A DNA stretch of 14,901 nt from JAGXOF01 sp046545575 (GCA_046545575.1 JBKGZM010000047.1:1-14901), one strand, 5' to 3'; shown: positions 6,206 to 14,315, counted from the first letter of the stretch. Notes: generated by a model from the letters alone, not told the origin. A program made the numbers and translations.

Positions 6206-7176
6206 TATAGCTCTCCCCAATCCATGCTTGACTTATCCAAACATTGCTTCAAACTCTGACAGGCTTCGCAGGCTAGATTGGAATCATCGCTCTCCATGGC
6301 TCTGGTTAACTGTTCGATATAAGCGCCCGTATTCAAACCAAATGTTTGCTCCAAAACAGGTGTAAGCCGGTGAAGGCGCTCAAGAGCTTTGCGGCTTTCA
6401 TCGACATGCCCGATGTCCAGACACAGGAGCGCCTCGATATACGCCAAGGTAAAAATGAGAAAGTAAGGGAGATGATGCTCCAAAGGGCAAACATTGAATT
6501 GACCTGTGCGTTCAGGTTGTTCATTTACGTTTTCCTGATCTTGACTTACAAAGTCAGCAAGCAGCTCAAACGAATCTACTACTTTCCTGTAGAGTTGCTC
6601 AGCAGACCCATCCTCTATAGCCGTCTGGAAAGAACTGAGGTGCTCAGCCAGGTTTAATGTGTCTGTATCGTTGAGATTGATCGCTTTTTGCCATGATTCC
6701 TCAATCACGGACCAGTCAGTTTTCCTCAAACCCATAATTATATTGCTGAGCTCTGAAACGGTTAGCCATATCAAGCTTGCTGTTTTTCGAGCAATTTCGC
6801 TCTCCTGCTGGAGTTCCTGGAGTTCTAACTCTTCCCTCTCCTTCTGCTGCTCTTCCTGTCTTCTCTGAAGAAGTTCCCCCATCACGTTCGTAACCTCTTC
6901 CGCTTCTTCCGGACTTGAGAAATTAATACTCTCGTAAGAGGATTTATCATCCTCATCGGCCATTTGAACATAAATTTGATTATCGGATTTCAATTCAACC
7001 TGCTGGATTGCTGAGATGGGGATCTCGGACTTCATCTTCGGCTTCGAACCCAGCAGCCTCTTAAGGAGACCAGGAACCCTATACATACAAATGCTGTCTT
7101 CGGTTACAGTCAGTTCACCGCTCTTGATCTCTCGCCAATCTATACCTTTAGCCTGAACAAGAATGTCCTGCTCCAA
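6205..7176 (-). CDS. PH-like domain and coiled-coil protein
   Basis: A 323-aa soluble protein not matched to a named family. Residues 14-104 alternate short beta strands and end in a helix (WREIKSGELTVTED, then IPISAIQQVEL, IYVQMA, SINFSSPEEAEEVTNVMGEL), the pattern of bacterial PH-like or GRAM-like domains. A Glu/Gln-rich coiled coil covers about 101-128, followed by a helical domain to the C terminus that includes CACQSLKQC-like Cys residues. Start is a TTG at 7176, the first possible start after an in-frame TGA, with GAGG 9 nt upstream. Its stop overlaps the FtsZ-like ATG by one base (TAATG), so the two are probably made together. A role as membrane-binding adaptor for the downstream GTPase is inferred. 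Confidence 0.7.
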   Translation of the reverse strand: MEQDILVQAKGIDWREIKSGELTVTEDSICMYRVPGLLKRLLGSKPKMKSEIPISAIQQVELKSDNQIYVQMADEDDKSSYESINFSSPEEAEEVTNVMGELLQRRQEEQQKEREELELQELQQESEIARKTASLIWLTVSELSNIIMGLRKTDWSVIEESWQKAINLNDTDTLNLAEHLSSFQTAIEDGSAEQLYRKVVDSFELLADFVSQDQENVNEQPERTGQFNVCPLEHHLPYFLIFTLAYIEALLCLDIGHVDESRKALERLHRLTPVLEQTFGLNTGAYIEQLTRAMESDDSNLACEACQSLKQCLDKSSMDWGEL

Positions 7177-7190
7177 TTGTCAAACCTCGA

Positions 7191-9479
7191 CTAGTGAGAT
7201 TCTTCACGATACCTTATAACCCCTGATCGGGGATCAAAACTGACCTCATAATAATTATTCGAGACATATAATGGTAGATATCGCATTGCATACTCTTCTT
7301 TGACAGGCAGTTCATCCGCTTGAACGCTACCCTGTGTTCGCAGCTTATCTTCAATCAAATACTCGATATTTGGATAGTTTATAACAAATTCACGCATAAT
7401 CTCATAGTGCCTCATGATTGCTGTTGCAGTCTCTATATCTTCAATAGAAGCCTCGATAGCCTCGACTGTAGCGCTTAGCGATCTGCCCCTTTTCCCGCTC
7501 ATACCTTCACCAATATCCTCCCCATATCTTGGAGCAAATCCTCTCTTCCCCCAGCTATATCCAGATGGTAACCTGGAATCGATGTCTTCTTCAAGTTCTT
7601 TTATCCTTCCTGACAACTGAGTCAAAACGGCAGATGCTGATGCGGATAGTGCATTGATACAATTAACTATTTCCAGCAAGCTTGGCAATCTCTTCTGTAC
7701 ATTCGAGGGGGGCTTCATCGACTCCAACTTCAACAGTTCTTCACTAAGTTTGACCACTGCTTCGTCCTGGCCTGCACGTTCGAAGAGGGGTATTACAGAA
7801 GTTCGAAGCATTTTCACCAGTTTGTTGTTGGTGTTGTCCAGGCTCTTGCCCAAATCCAGGCCTGATTCAGCTACTACCGCATTCATGGCTGACAGGGTTC
7901 CCAGAGATGCTTCAACTGCCTCCTTATAGCTGCCGACATTCAAGTAATTCTGGGCAACCTCGATGCCGGCTGCAGCGAATCCGGGGTCGATCTCCCTCTT
8001 GATTGTCCGGCTTATCTCCTGTCCAAATGACACCAGTCCTTGAGCCAAATACTTGAATCCTTCGTCTAGCTTTTTTTCTTTCGCCAGGATTGACTTAGTA
8101 TCATCAGAGCCAAGCGACTGAATCTGTATCTGATAACTGTCGTCGTTAAAAACCGTGCTGAAGTCAGATGCTTGAGCTAAATAGTACCTGTATTGCTCCC
8201 AACGCTCATTAACGTAGGTTATAAGTTTCCGATTGATTTCCTCGAAGCCTTTATCTATTTCTTCCGCCAGTTGATTGAACAAATTCACCTTGTCATTTAA
8301 CGTTGCAACATCCATCGTTTCAAGCCTTTCTGATACAGAAGCTAATTCCCGTTGGCACCTCTCAATGAGCTTCTTTTCATCAAAGAGATCGATTTCAGGG
8401 CAAACTCCCTTGATATGAGATAAATGGGTTTGTAGCTCCTCGCTCTTTTCCTTAATCTGGGTTGAAAGCACCTCCAGGTCTGAACGCAATGAAGCCTCAC
8501 GATCGCGCCGGCTCAACCAATGCTCCACACTCGCTCCAATACCACCGATGACTATGGTGAACACCACCAAGCCGAAGAGCGCTCCTGCGCTGAAATCTAT
8601 GCTGTACATCAGTGGTTCCTGTAAAATACCGATAAGTAACCAGAAAACCGCAGCGCCCACCAAAAGGGCCGCTATCGGGGCTACCCAGACCAAATATCTC
8701 TGCGCTACTTCTCTCCCTTCCAGCCAGCTGAATAGCCGCAGGGAACCAAAGGTCGCACTTACAGCCGCAGGCAAGGAGAATAAAAGAACAAACCCCGAAA
8801 AGCGTCCGTCCTCAGAGATGGGCCAGTAAAGGGCTAACTTGTCCACTATAGATTGATCTACTCCAATGCTATTCTTTAAATCCGTAAAAATTCTACTGGC
8901 TTCAACAAATGGTGCAGTGGGCTGGGTTGAAAGGTTGACCTGACCAAAGAGAAAAACGACTTGATCTGAATTAGGAAGACTTTGTTGAGAAGCCAGGAAA
9001 GGCAAATATAACGCCAGAAAAACTACCACCCCTGCCGGGTCTCCAACTTTGGACTGCCGCGTGCGAAATAGGGTGATACCAAGGAATACGGGCAACGCCA
9101 AATAGTAGCAAGGGGTAAACATCAGCATGGCGGCCACTATCCCACCACATATTCCCAGGGCGTCTGCGGGACTATTGCTGCCTGCAGCAAGAAGCAGAAG
9201 CAACCCTATTACGGAGCCTACTACAAAGGGAGGAAACTCTCCCTGATAAATGTATCCCGGGGCAGCCAGGACAAATAGAACAGCAAGGGCCCCAGCAGGA
9301 GATCTGTAGGACAAAAATGCCAGTGCAAAACTCGCCACGATAGAAATAGCAACATGAAAGTAGGGAATTATAAGGAAAAGTAACAGAGAAGCTATAAAGA
9401 CCCCCAGACTAAGGACCACCTTCAGTAGCCTGGATCGTAGCGCCTTTTCCTCGTCTGTCAATGTGTTTCCAGATTCCAT
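7191..9479 (-). CDS. polytopic membrane protein with large coiled cytoplasmic domain
   Basis: A 762-aa membrane protein of no family I recognise. About nine hydrophobic segments are visible between residues 21 and 315 (for example 21-39, 42-57, 85-100, 108-136, 148-164, 226-246, 262-286, 296-314), with a soluble loop at about 165-225. After the last span comes WLSRRDREA, a positively charged boundary placing the rest in the cytoplasm. Residues about 325-700 are mostly helical with heptad-like stretches. The C terminus (SNNYYEVSFDPRSGVIRYRE) looks like a short beta hairpin. The ATG at 9479 has AGGAAG 6 nt upstream; a TTG at 9554 is possible but less likely. A 14-nt gap separates it from the PH-like gene. 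It probably anchors or scaffolds the GTPase filaments at the membrane. Confidence 0.75.
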   Translation of the reverse strand: MESGNTLTDEEKALRSRLLKVVLSLGVFIASLLLFLIIPYFHVAISIVASFALAFLSYRSPAGALAVLFVLAAPGYIYQGEFPPFVVGSVIGLLLLLAAGSNSPADALGICGGIVAAMLMFTPCYYLALPVFLGITLFRTRQSKVGDPAGVVVFLALYLPFLASQQSLPNSDQVVFLFGQVNLSTQPTAPFVEASRIFTDLKNSIGVDQSIVDKLALYWPISEDGRFSGFVLLFSLPAAVSATFGSLRLFSWLEGREVAQRYLVWVAPIAALLVGAAVFWLLIGILQEPLMYSIDFSAGALFGLVVFTIVIGGIGASVEHWLSRRDREASLRSDLEVLSTQIKEKSEELQTHLSHIKGVCPEIDLFDEKKLIERCQRELASVSERLETMDVATLNDKVNLFNQLAEEIDKGFEEINRKLITYVNERWEQYRYYLAQASDFSTVFNDDSYQIQIQSLGSDDTKSILAKEKKLDEGFKYLAQGLVSFGQEISRTIKREIDPGFAAAGIEVAQNYLNVGSYKEAVEASLGTLSAMNAVVAESGLDLGKSLDNTNNKLVKMLRTSVIPLFERAGQDEAVVKLSEELLKLESMKPPSNVQKRLPSLLEIVNCINALSASASAVLTQLSGRIKELEEDIDSRLPSGYSWGKRGFAPRYGEDIGEGMSGKRGRSLSATVEAIEASIEDIETATAIMRHYEIMREFVINYPNIEYLIEDKLRTQGSVQADELPVKEEYAMRYLPLYVSNNYYEVSFDPRSGVIRYREESH

Positions 9480-9502
9480 TGTCTGCTTCCTGACAGTTAT
9501 TC

Positions 9503-9640
9503 TCACAAAAACCAGCAGAAACTGAGGGATCCTTTTATGGTAATCATGAGGCAAGAAATTTGGCTGACCGGATCAAAGAAAGGCCCATAGAAAAAGGAAG
9601 AGCCTATGGAGAGGAGTTCACTCAACAATAGATAAAACAA
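9503..9640 (-). CDS. possible 45-aa hydrophobic peptide in the operon gap
   Basis: A perfect AAGGAGG Shine-Dalgarno (9651-9645) is followed after 4 nt by TTG at 9640. The frame gives a 45-residue hydrophobic, Phe/Leu-rich peptide ending at TGA 9503-9505, 23 nt before the ATG of the membrane protein. It could be a leader peptide or a small membrane protein. The non-ATG start, short spacing and lack of similarity to anything I know make this tentative. Confidence 0.2.
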   Translation of the reverse strand: MFYLLLSELLSIGSSFFYGPFFDPVSQISCLMITIKGSLSFCWFL

Positions 9641-9763
9641 AACGCCTCCTTCATAGACTCATGCTTAATGTTCCACCGAAGTCGAGGGCTATTAATGTCC
9701 CGTGCCGGGGATTAGTTCTTAATTTCGGATATGATAACTCTCCTCAGTCAAACAGCCACAATG

Positions 9764-12517
9764 TTAGTCTCCTGCCGACCGTTCGCCTTGCTGTAGCCCG
9801 GGCTCTCTAGCTTTATCCTCAAATGCATCCAGCCAGAACGAGAGTTTTGCCGGATCATCATCCTCGATCGCAAAGCCCTGCTCCAACAGGTAGGAATGAG
9901 CGAGATTCCTTTCACCAAACGAGACAGAATTGTAAAGCTGTTTCATATCAACATAGTAATTCAACTGTCGAGGCTTTGCCTTTGCGCTTACCAGAAGGAA
10001 TCTTATTGTCCAGGGATCATCAGACTCAACCTCTCTTATATATATGCTTTGTGCAACGTCCCTTTCCACGTATCCGGACAATGCCGTCGCGACTTCCTGC
10101 TCCAGGTCCTTGTTCCATATCCCGGGAGGTGCCACAACAGTAAACCAGAGAAGATCTGTCCTGTAATCTTTGGTTAGCCCTAGCGTATTAGGGGATTTGA
10201 AGAGGCCCATCACGCTAACCAGATAGTTGCTCAGGTGATCATAATCCAATATCTCTCTTAAGATGTTTTCCCTGCTCAGAGCTCCTTCATCACCCTTCAG
10301 TATGCGCTGCATTATCTGAAGTTGCTCATTCTCTGTAAGTTCAGCGGTTCGATCATAGAACCCTCTATCTTTCGACATGTTGTTGAGTTCTTCATAGTAT
10401 TGGTTGGTCATATTAATTATGTCTGGTATCAGTCTGCGGTAGTCAGAATTGATCTCGTACTTTTTCTCCAGGTTTTGGTATTCGGATAATCTCTCTTTCA
10501 TCGCTAGCACATTCTCTTCTTGTTCATCGATCTCTTGAGCAATCATGTTTATACGGTGCTCAACGTCGCCCAATTCCTCCTGCAGGGCTTTTTTCTTTTT
10601 GGGCGAAGAGAGTAAAGGCTTTGCTTTTGATATATCCTCTCTTAAGCGCTCAGCCTCGTATTCTTCCCTCTGCCGTTGTTCTCGAAGGTGATCAACATTA
10701 CGTTCAATAGACTCCTGTTGCTCGGAGAAAAGCCTTCTCATTTTCCTGCAATTACTTAGATGTTCGTCCATGTTCCTGAGTTCGGTAGCCGGAGGACTGA
10801 ACATGGAAGAAAGCAAGGAGTAAACAACTACGAGTTCAGGATTTGCGATAGTCCTTACTGCTGACAGGTCTGTCTGTTGCTCCTCCGACCTTTGCGAGGC
10901 CTCCAGAAACCGAGTTAGCTTATCAGCAAGCTTCCGCACTTCCAGATATGCCCTCAGCGCATTGCAATACTCATATATCAAATTGGACAAATCCATCACA
11001 TCGCGCAGAAGATTGGTCTGCCTTGGCGGAACCTGAACTGTAGTCAGGTCATCTTGTAAGCTGTTCATAATCTCAGGGACCCTGGATTCCAAATCAGAGT
11101 ATCTTCTTGGAAGATCATTTACCATGTCATAAAGTTCAGTTAACAGTTTACGCACTCTTGCTTCCAATGTTCCTTCAGCAGCATCCATTCCAATGGCCTT
11201 TGTTGATTGATAAAGCTCGTCCATTTCGCTTTTCATGGACTCATGGGCGCTTGTTAAGTAAACGGCAAAATCGCTGTCAATTGAGCGGTCCTCATAGATG
11301 AGGTTCCTGACAGCTTCCTCAAACGTTTCAGGATCATACTTTCCACTACGAGTAAGCCATCTTCTATAGATAGTTTTTAAATCAGCCCGGCAGCACTCGA
11401 GAATCCTTCGGACGCCTCCTGTCTGAGTTATATCGGAGCCACCATAGATTTCTTTCTTCTCTTTCTTCAACGAGCGCATCTTATCTAGCCTGGCCAAATA
11501 ACTCTTAATCAACTCTATGTACTCCTGAACGGGGTAGGAAATCTTGACGGTAGAGATAGTATGCACCCAGTTTTCCCCTAAATCTGTGTTAGTTCCCATA
11601 GTAGCAAGCAGATCAGCCGGATCAAAGTTGAAGCACTTTATAAGCACATCGCCAATAGCATCGTCAATAGCACCATGTGCATACTTCAATCCCTTACCTT
11701 GCCCAAATGCAGGAGAGAGTGGCACGAAGAAAAACCCATTAAAGGGATTATCATAGGCTTTCCCAAACTTCTTGCTTATCAAATTATTGGCATCCCTGTT
11801 TAACACCACGCTATGTTCAAGGAGGGATGCATAAGCGGAGGCCCCTTTTGCCGGAGGATCGTCGCCCGGACATGGGCACACGCATAAACCGATTACCGGC
11901 ACTCCACTGCCGACCTGCATCCGCAGATGACGCGTGAAGTCCAGAGCCATCCCACTTCCAGACCCACCTCCCAATCCGTAGACCACGAAAATTATAGGCT
12001 GGAGAGTAGATGAAAGAATATTCTCACGGAAGGTATTAACAGCGTCATCGATTAAGCGCAGGAGATAATAATTCAAAGCATAGATACCCTTGGCCAGAGC
12101 ACGTTTGCGGCCTACCCCTCCAGACAATGGCGGTATCTCCACCACTGAAGATAGCCAGGGCTTATAGTCCGAAGGCACACGAGCTCCCTCTTTACTCAGA
12201 TAATCAGGTCGTTGCCCGATAAAATCGAACATAGCATCGGGAGTTGGAAACTTCACCGAATTTGCTATCAAAGAGACTCTGTCACTCGGGACGTTACGCT
12301 CCCTGAGTTCTCCCAGTAGCCCATTATAAACGCTTTGAAGATGGTCTATTTGGGCATCGGCTACGTCCAGGGCAAGGCAGGAAACCTTGATTCCCTCTGT
12401 TCTCAAAAGAGGCATAATGAGGTTGCGGTTTCTGAATATAGAAGCCAACACATCTGCCCCGGTCCCTCCCAGTCCTACGAATTGAGGAGCAAAGTTCCTC
12501 TGTACTGTCTCAGGCAT
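9764..12517 (-). CDS. large tubulin-like GTPase-like protein (Tubulin_2-type) with coiled coil
   Basis: A 917-aa protein whose N-terminal third is tubulin-like. VGLGGTGADVL (14-24) is the first glycine loop, and YGLGGGSGSGMALDF (180-194) holds the G-box GGGSGSG (183-189), with Ser where tubulins have Thr. PVIGLCVCP follows as the next beta strand. This layout fits the bacterial 'tubulin-like' families described by Makarova and Koonin (2010), proposed to act in membrane remodelling. Residues about 590-690 form a charged coiled coil, and the C terminus (about 740-900) is a separate mixed domain. The ATG at 12517 has an excellent GGGAGGTGA 5 nt upstream that overlaps the preceding gene's stop, indicating coupling. 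The family call is good; filament formation and GTP use are inferred. Confidence 0.82.
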   Translation of the reverse strand: MPETVQRNFAPQFVGLGGTGADVLASIFRNRNLIMPLLRTEGIKVSCLALDVADAQIDHLQSVYNGLLGELRERNVPSDRVSLIANSVKFPTPDAMFDFIGQRPDYLSKEGARVPSDYKPWLSSVVEIPPLSGGVGRKRALAKGIYALNYYLLRLIDDAVNTFRENILSSTLQPIIFVVYGLGGGSGSGMALDFTRHLRMQVGSGVPVIGLCVCPCPGDDPPAKGASAYASLLEHSVVLNRDANNLISKKFGKAYDNPFNGFFFVPLSPAFGQGKGLKYAHGAIDDAIGDVLIKCFNFDPADLLATMGTNTDLGENWVHTISTVKISYPVQEYIELIKSYLARLDKMRSLKKEKKEIYGGSDITQTGGVRRILECCRADLKTIYRRWLTRSGKYDPETFEEAVRNLIYEDRSIDSDFAVYLTSAHESMKSEMDELYQSTKAIGMDAAEGTLEARVRKLLTELYDMVNDLPRRYSDLESRVPEIMNSLQDDLTTVQVPPRQTNLLRDVMDLSNLIYEYCNALRAYLEVRKLADKLTRFLEASQRSEEQQTDLSAVRTIANPELVVVYSLLSSMFSPPATELRNMDEHLSNCRKMRRLFSEQQESIERNVDHLREQRQREEYEAERLREDISKAKPLLSSPKKKKALQEELGDVEHRINMIAQEIDEQEENVLAMKERLSEYQNLEKKYEINSDYRRLIPDIINMTNQYYEELNNMSKDRGFYDRTAELTENEQLQIMQRILKGDEGALSRENILREILDYDHLSNYLVSVMGLFKSPNTLGLTKDYRTDLLWFTVVAPPGIWNKDLEQEVATALSGYVERDVAQSIYIREVESDDPWTIRFLLVSAKAKPRQLNYYVDMKQLYNSVSFGERNLAHSYLLEQGFAIEDDDPAKLSFWLDAFEDKAREPGLQQGERSAGD

Positions 12518-12522
12518 GTTAA

Positions 12523-13488
12523 TCACCTCCCGCTCATCGATCGCAATTCGTCCTTAACCCGATTTACCTCCTCGGAAATCCCCTTGTCGCCGAGTTTACT
12601 AACTTTGGTCGAGACAAGCTCGAGCTTTTTGGCCTGTGCATCAGACTGTTTCTTTAAGAATTGGGCCTCAGACCTGCTGCGAAACACCAGTACGATAGCT
12701 ATCAGTGCGATAACGGCCAATACAGCAGCGATCACAATAAACAACATGTTGGACCCGCGTGGCTGTGTCCAACCCGATTCAGGTATGGTTTGCAGCAATT
12801 CAACAGCTCTGCGCGTATATCCATCGTTTGCTTCCGCTTTTGCCTGGCCAATTATTCCCTTGACCAAACTCTCATATCCAGGATCACCATCAACCTCTTC
12901 CAGAAGACTCTCTTTAATTTCCAGCTGCTTTCTATACTCTGCAATGGAGTCATCTATGACGCTACTCTTTCTCTCCTCCATGAAACCGCTTGTCCCCAGG
13001 GAAAGCTCCAATAGTTGTATCGACTTAGCATTGTGAAGTATCTCCCCTGTTTCAAGTGGGGTCCTTGTGTATTCCTCAGGTATACGTCCAGTCAGGGAAA
13101 ATCTTGCTATTCCTTCAACTGGCTGGAACGAAATCTCCTGTCTCCCTGGCTGCCAGGTATTTACATCCACCCCCTCATAATCCTCATTGGTAAGATTCCA
13201 ATAGCGATCACCAGTACGCTCAAGCTGTGTGCTGAGAACAAGCTGGTCTTTAACACTTGTCCCAACATCAATAGCGAAAGCAATTTGGTAAACAGCTCCA
13301 GTCATTAATGGATCATCGGGGGAAACAGCTTGACCATCCTGTGCTGAGACTTCAAACTCGACGATCTTGACCGGGGTGACTTCCTGAGCTATGGCAGCAT
13401 GTGGCAAAAAGCTTAATCCACTTAGCCCAAACGTCAATAGTAGAAGAGGCAGAATTAGAAAAAGTTGAACATGTTTGTACGCTGACAT
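12523..13488 (-). CDS. secreted/single-span membrane protein with cytoplasmic coiled tail
   Basis: A 321-aa type I membrane protein. Residues 1-34 are a signal peptide (KH-containing start, long Leu-rich core, cleavage likely after AIA34). Residues 35 to about 165 are beta-rich (VKIVEFEVSAQDGQAV and following) and would lie outside the membrane, followed by a helical segment about 175-240. The single span is about 247-269 (LFIVIAAVLAVIALIAIVLV), then RSRSEAQ and a coiled cytoplasmic tail of about 50 residues. The ATG at 13488 has TTGGGGGTG 5 nt upstream. It is first in the operon, directly behind the TTTACA-N17-TACAAT promoter, and its stop overlaps the ribosome binding site of the large tubulin-like gene. 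It may link an outside signal or wall contact to the cytoplasmic filament. No known family recognised. Confidence 0.78.
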   Translation of the reverse strand: MSAYKHVQLFLILPLLLLTFGLSGLSFLPHAAIAQEVTPVKIVEFEVSAQDGQAVSPDDPLMTGAVYQIAFAIDVGTSVKDQLVLSTQLERTGDRYWNLTNEDYEGVDVNTWQPGRQEISFQPVEGIARFSLTGRIPEEYTRTPLETGEILHNAKSIQLLELSLGTSGFMEERKSSVIDDSIAEYRKQLEIKESLLEEVDGDPGYESLVKGIIGQAKAEANDGYTRRAVELLQTIPESGWTQPRGSNMLFIVIAAVLAVIALIAIVLVFRSRSEAQFLKKQSDAQAKKLELVSTKVSKLGDKGISEEVNRVKDELRSMSGR

Positions 13489-13515
13489 GCTAACACCCCC
13501 AAGCGAGTAGTACAA

Positions 13516-13544
13516 ATTGTATCAGAGAGTCACAGGTTTGTAAA
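13516..13544 (-). promoter_or_regulatory. promoter of the tubulin-like operon
   Basis: On the minus strand TTTACA (13544-13539) and TACAAT (13521-13516) are separated by exactly 17 nt, each matching 5 of 6 consensus bases. The ATG at 13488 is 27 nt downstream of the -10, with a good ribosome binding site between. It is the strongest promoter-like signal in the window. Confidence 0.6.
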
Positions 13545-13556
13545 GACTTCGACTTG

Positions 13557-13610
13557 AATCATCTAAAATCTGACCGAAAGGGTGATCGTTAAATCATTTG
13601 AAACCTGACC
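13557..13610. repeat. two 19-bp direct repeats upstream of the operon promoter
   Basis: AATCATCTAAAATCTGACC (13557-13575) and AATCATTTGAAACCTGACC (13592-13610) match at 16 of 19 bases with a 35-bp period. They lie 13 and 48 bp upstream of the -35 box. They could be activator sites for the tubulin-like operon or subterminal repeats left by an IS21-like element. The stretch 13545-13890 has no gene otherwise. Confidence 0.45.
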
Positions 13611-13655
13611 CAACTAGGGAGAGGAAGTGAAAGATGTAGGGGGCTTTCAGGCTGA

Positions 13656-13679
13656 GGTGGACCCAGAATTTTGGACAAA
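13656..13679. repeat. second IS3-like terminal remnant
   Basis: GTGGACCCAGAATTTTGGAC shares CCC-N2-AATTTTGGACA with 4728-4750, in the same orientation. No transposase frame is recognisable around it. The two ends flank the operon region but are direct, not inverted, so they do not delimit a simple transposon. Confidence 0.3.
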
Positions 13680-13727
13680 TTTGTGGGCGGCCTGCCTATC
13701 GGGAAAATACTCGGGGCATCTTATAGC

Positions 13728-13765
13728 GTGAAGGCAGACGTGCCAAGTTGCCCGTCTGCCCTCAC
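13728..13765. repeat. 38-bp imperfect palindrome
   Basis: GTGA-a-GGCAGACG (13728-13740) mirrors CGTCTGCC-c-TCAC (13753-13765) around a 12-nt centre whose ends (GC and GC) can also pair. Neither strand shows a T run after it, so it is a poor intrinsic terminator. It lies in the geneless stretch between the small secreted protein gene and the operon promoter. It may be an operator, a repeated palindromic element or a structured remnant. Confidence 0.45.
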
Positions 13766-13890
13766 AAAGATATTCCTTCTAGCCTTTGCCAACCCAGGGC
13801 TTGTCATCTTGCTCGACTACTGTTTTTCAGCCGCTCGATTCTTTCCTATTCCCCCAGTCCACTAGTGTTCGGGTCCATCTAAACCTTCGT

Positions 13891-14283
13891 CTACTTGATG
13901 AAATCTTTGTGCCCCGGTACGTCACTTATAGTCTTCCTTCCTACCTGCCTGCCAAGAATACTTTCCTCAGAGGTTATCCATCCTACGTCGCTGTTCATGA
14001 TCTTCATCCAGCCACCTGATTCCAAGGGTAAATTGCCTTCAGAGAGTAGTCGCCTGTAAATAGTCATGCCCTCGTCACCCAGGACGATGATGATGCGGCA
14101 GTCATCAGGTATGTCGAGCTCTGTCTCTGTTTCTAGAGATCCACCATCGAGACTGATGCTCTCTCCGTCGTTGACTATTTTTACCGGATCCTTTCCTGCA
14201 TCTGCGTTCGCATCTGCCATGGCTGCTGGTGCTAAGGCAAGACTGAAGACTAGAATCACACCCAGAATTGCCACTTTTTTCAT
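13891..14283 (-). CDS. small secreted protein with SH3b-like C-terminus
   Basis: A 130-aa exported protein. Residues 1-23 are a clear signal peptide (MKK start, hydrophobic core, cleavage after AMA23). The mature part begins with an acidic, Ala/Asp/Glu-rich stretch. Residues about 68-112 (GDEGMTIYRR, then GGWMKIMNSDVGWITSEE) resemble the W-x-K-I...GW-I core of bacterial SH3b domains, which often bind cell wall. The domain is short, so the assignment is tentative. The ATG at 14283 has AAAGG 7 nt upstream and a TTGACA...TATAAT promoter before it. It is on the same strand as the tubulin-like operon but separated by about 400 bp, so it is probably expressed on its own. Confidence 0.7.
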   Translation of the reverse strand: MKKVAILGVILVFSLALAPAAMADANADAGKDPVKIVNDGESISLDGGSLETETELDIPDDCRIIIVLGDEGMTIYRRLLSEGNLPLESGGWMKIMNSDVGWITSEESILGRQVGRKTISDVPGHKDFIK

Positions 14284-14315
14284 TGATTTGCCTTTCTACA
14301 TATACTGTGGTTTTC

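Noticed and set aside
4874..13488. TubZ-type plasmid or phage partition system
   Set aside because: There is no TubR-like small DNA-binding protein and no centromere-like iteron array next to the tubulin genes; the partners are membrane proteins instead.
13671..13865. 64-aa plus-strand open frame in the geneless gap
   Set aside because: No ribosome binding site, no recognisable family, and it runs through the IS-like end and the palindrome; probably chance.
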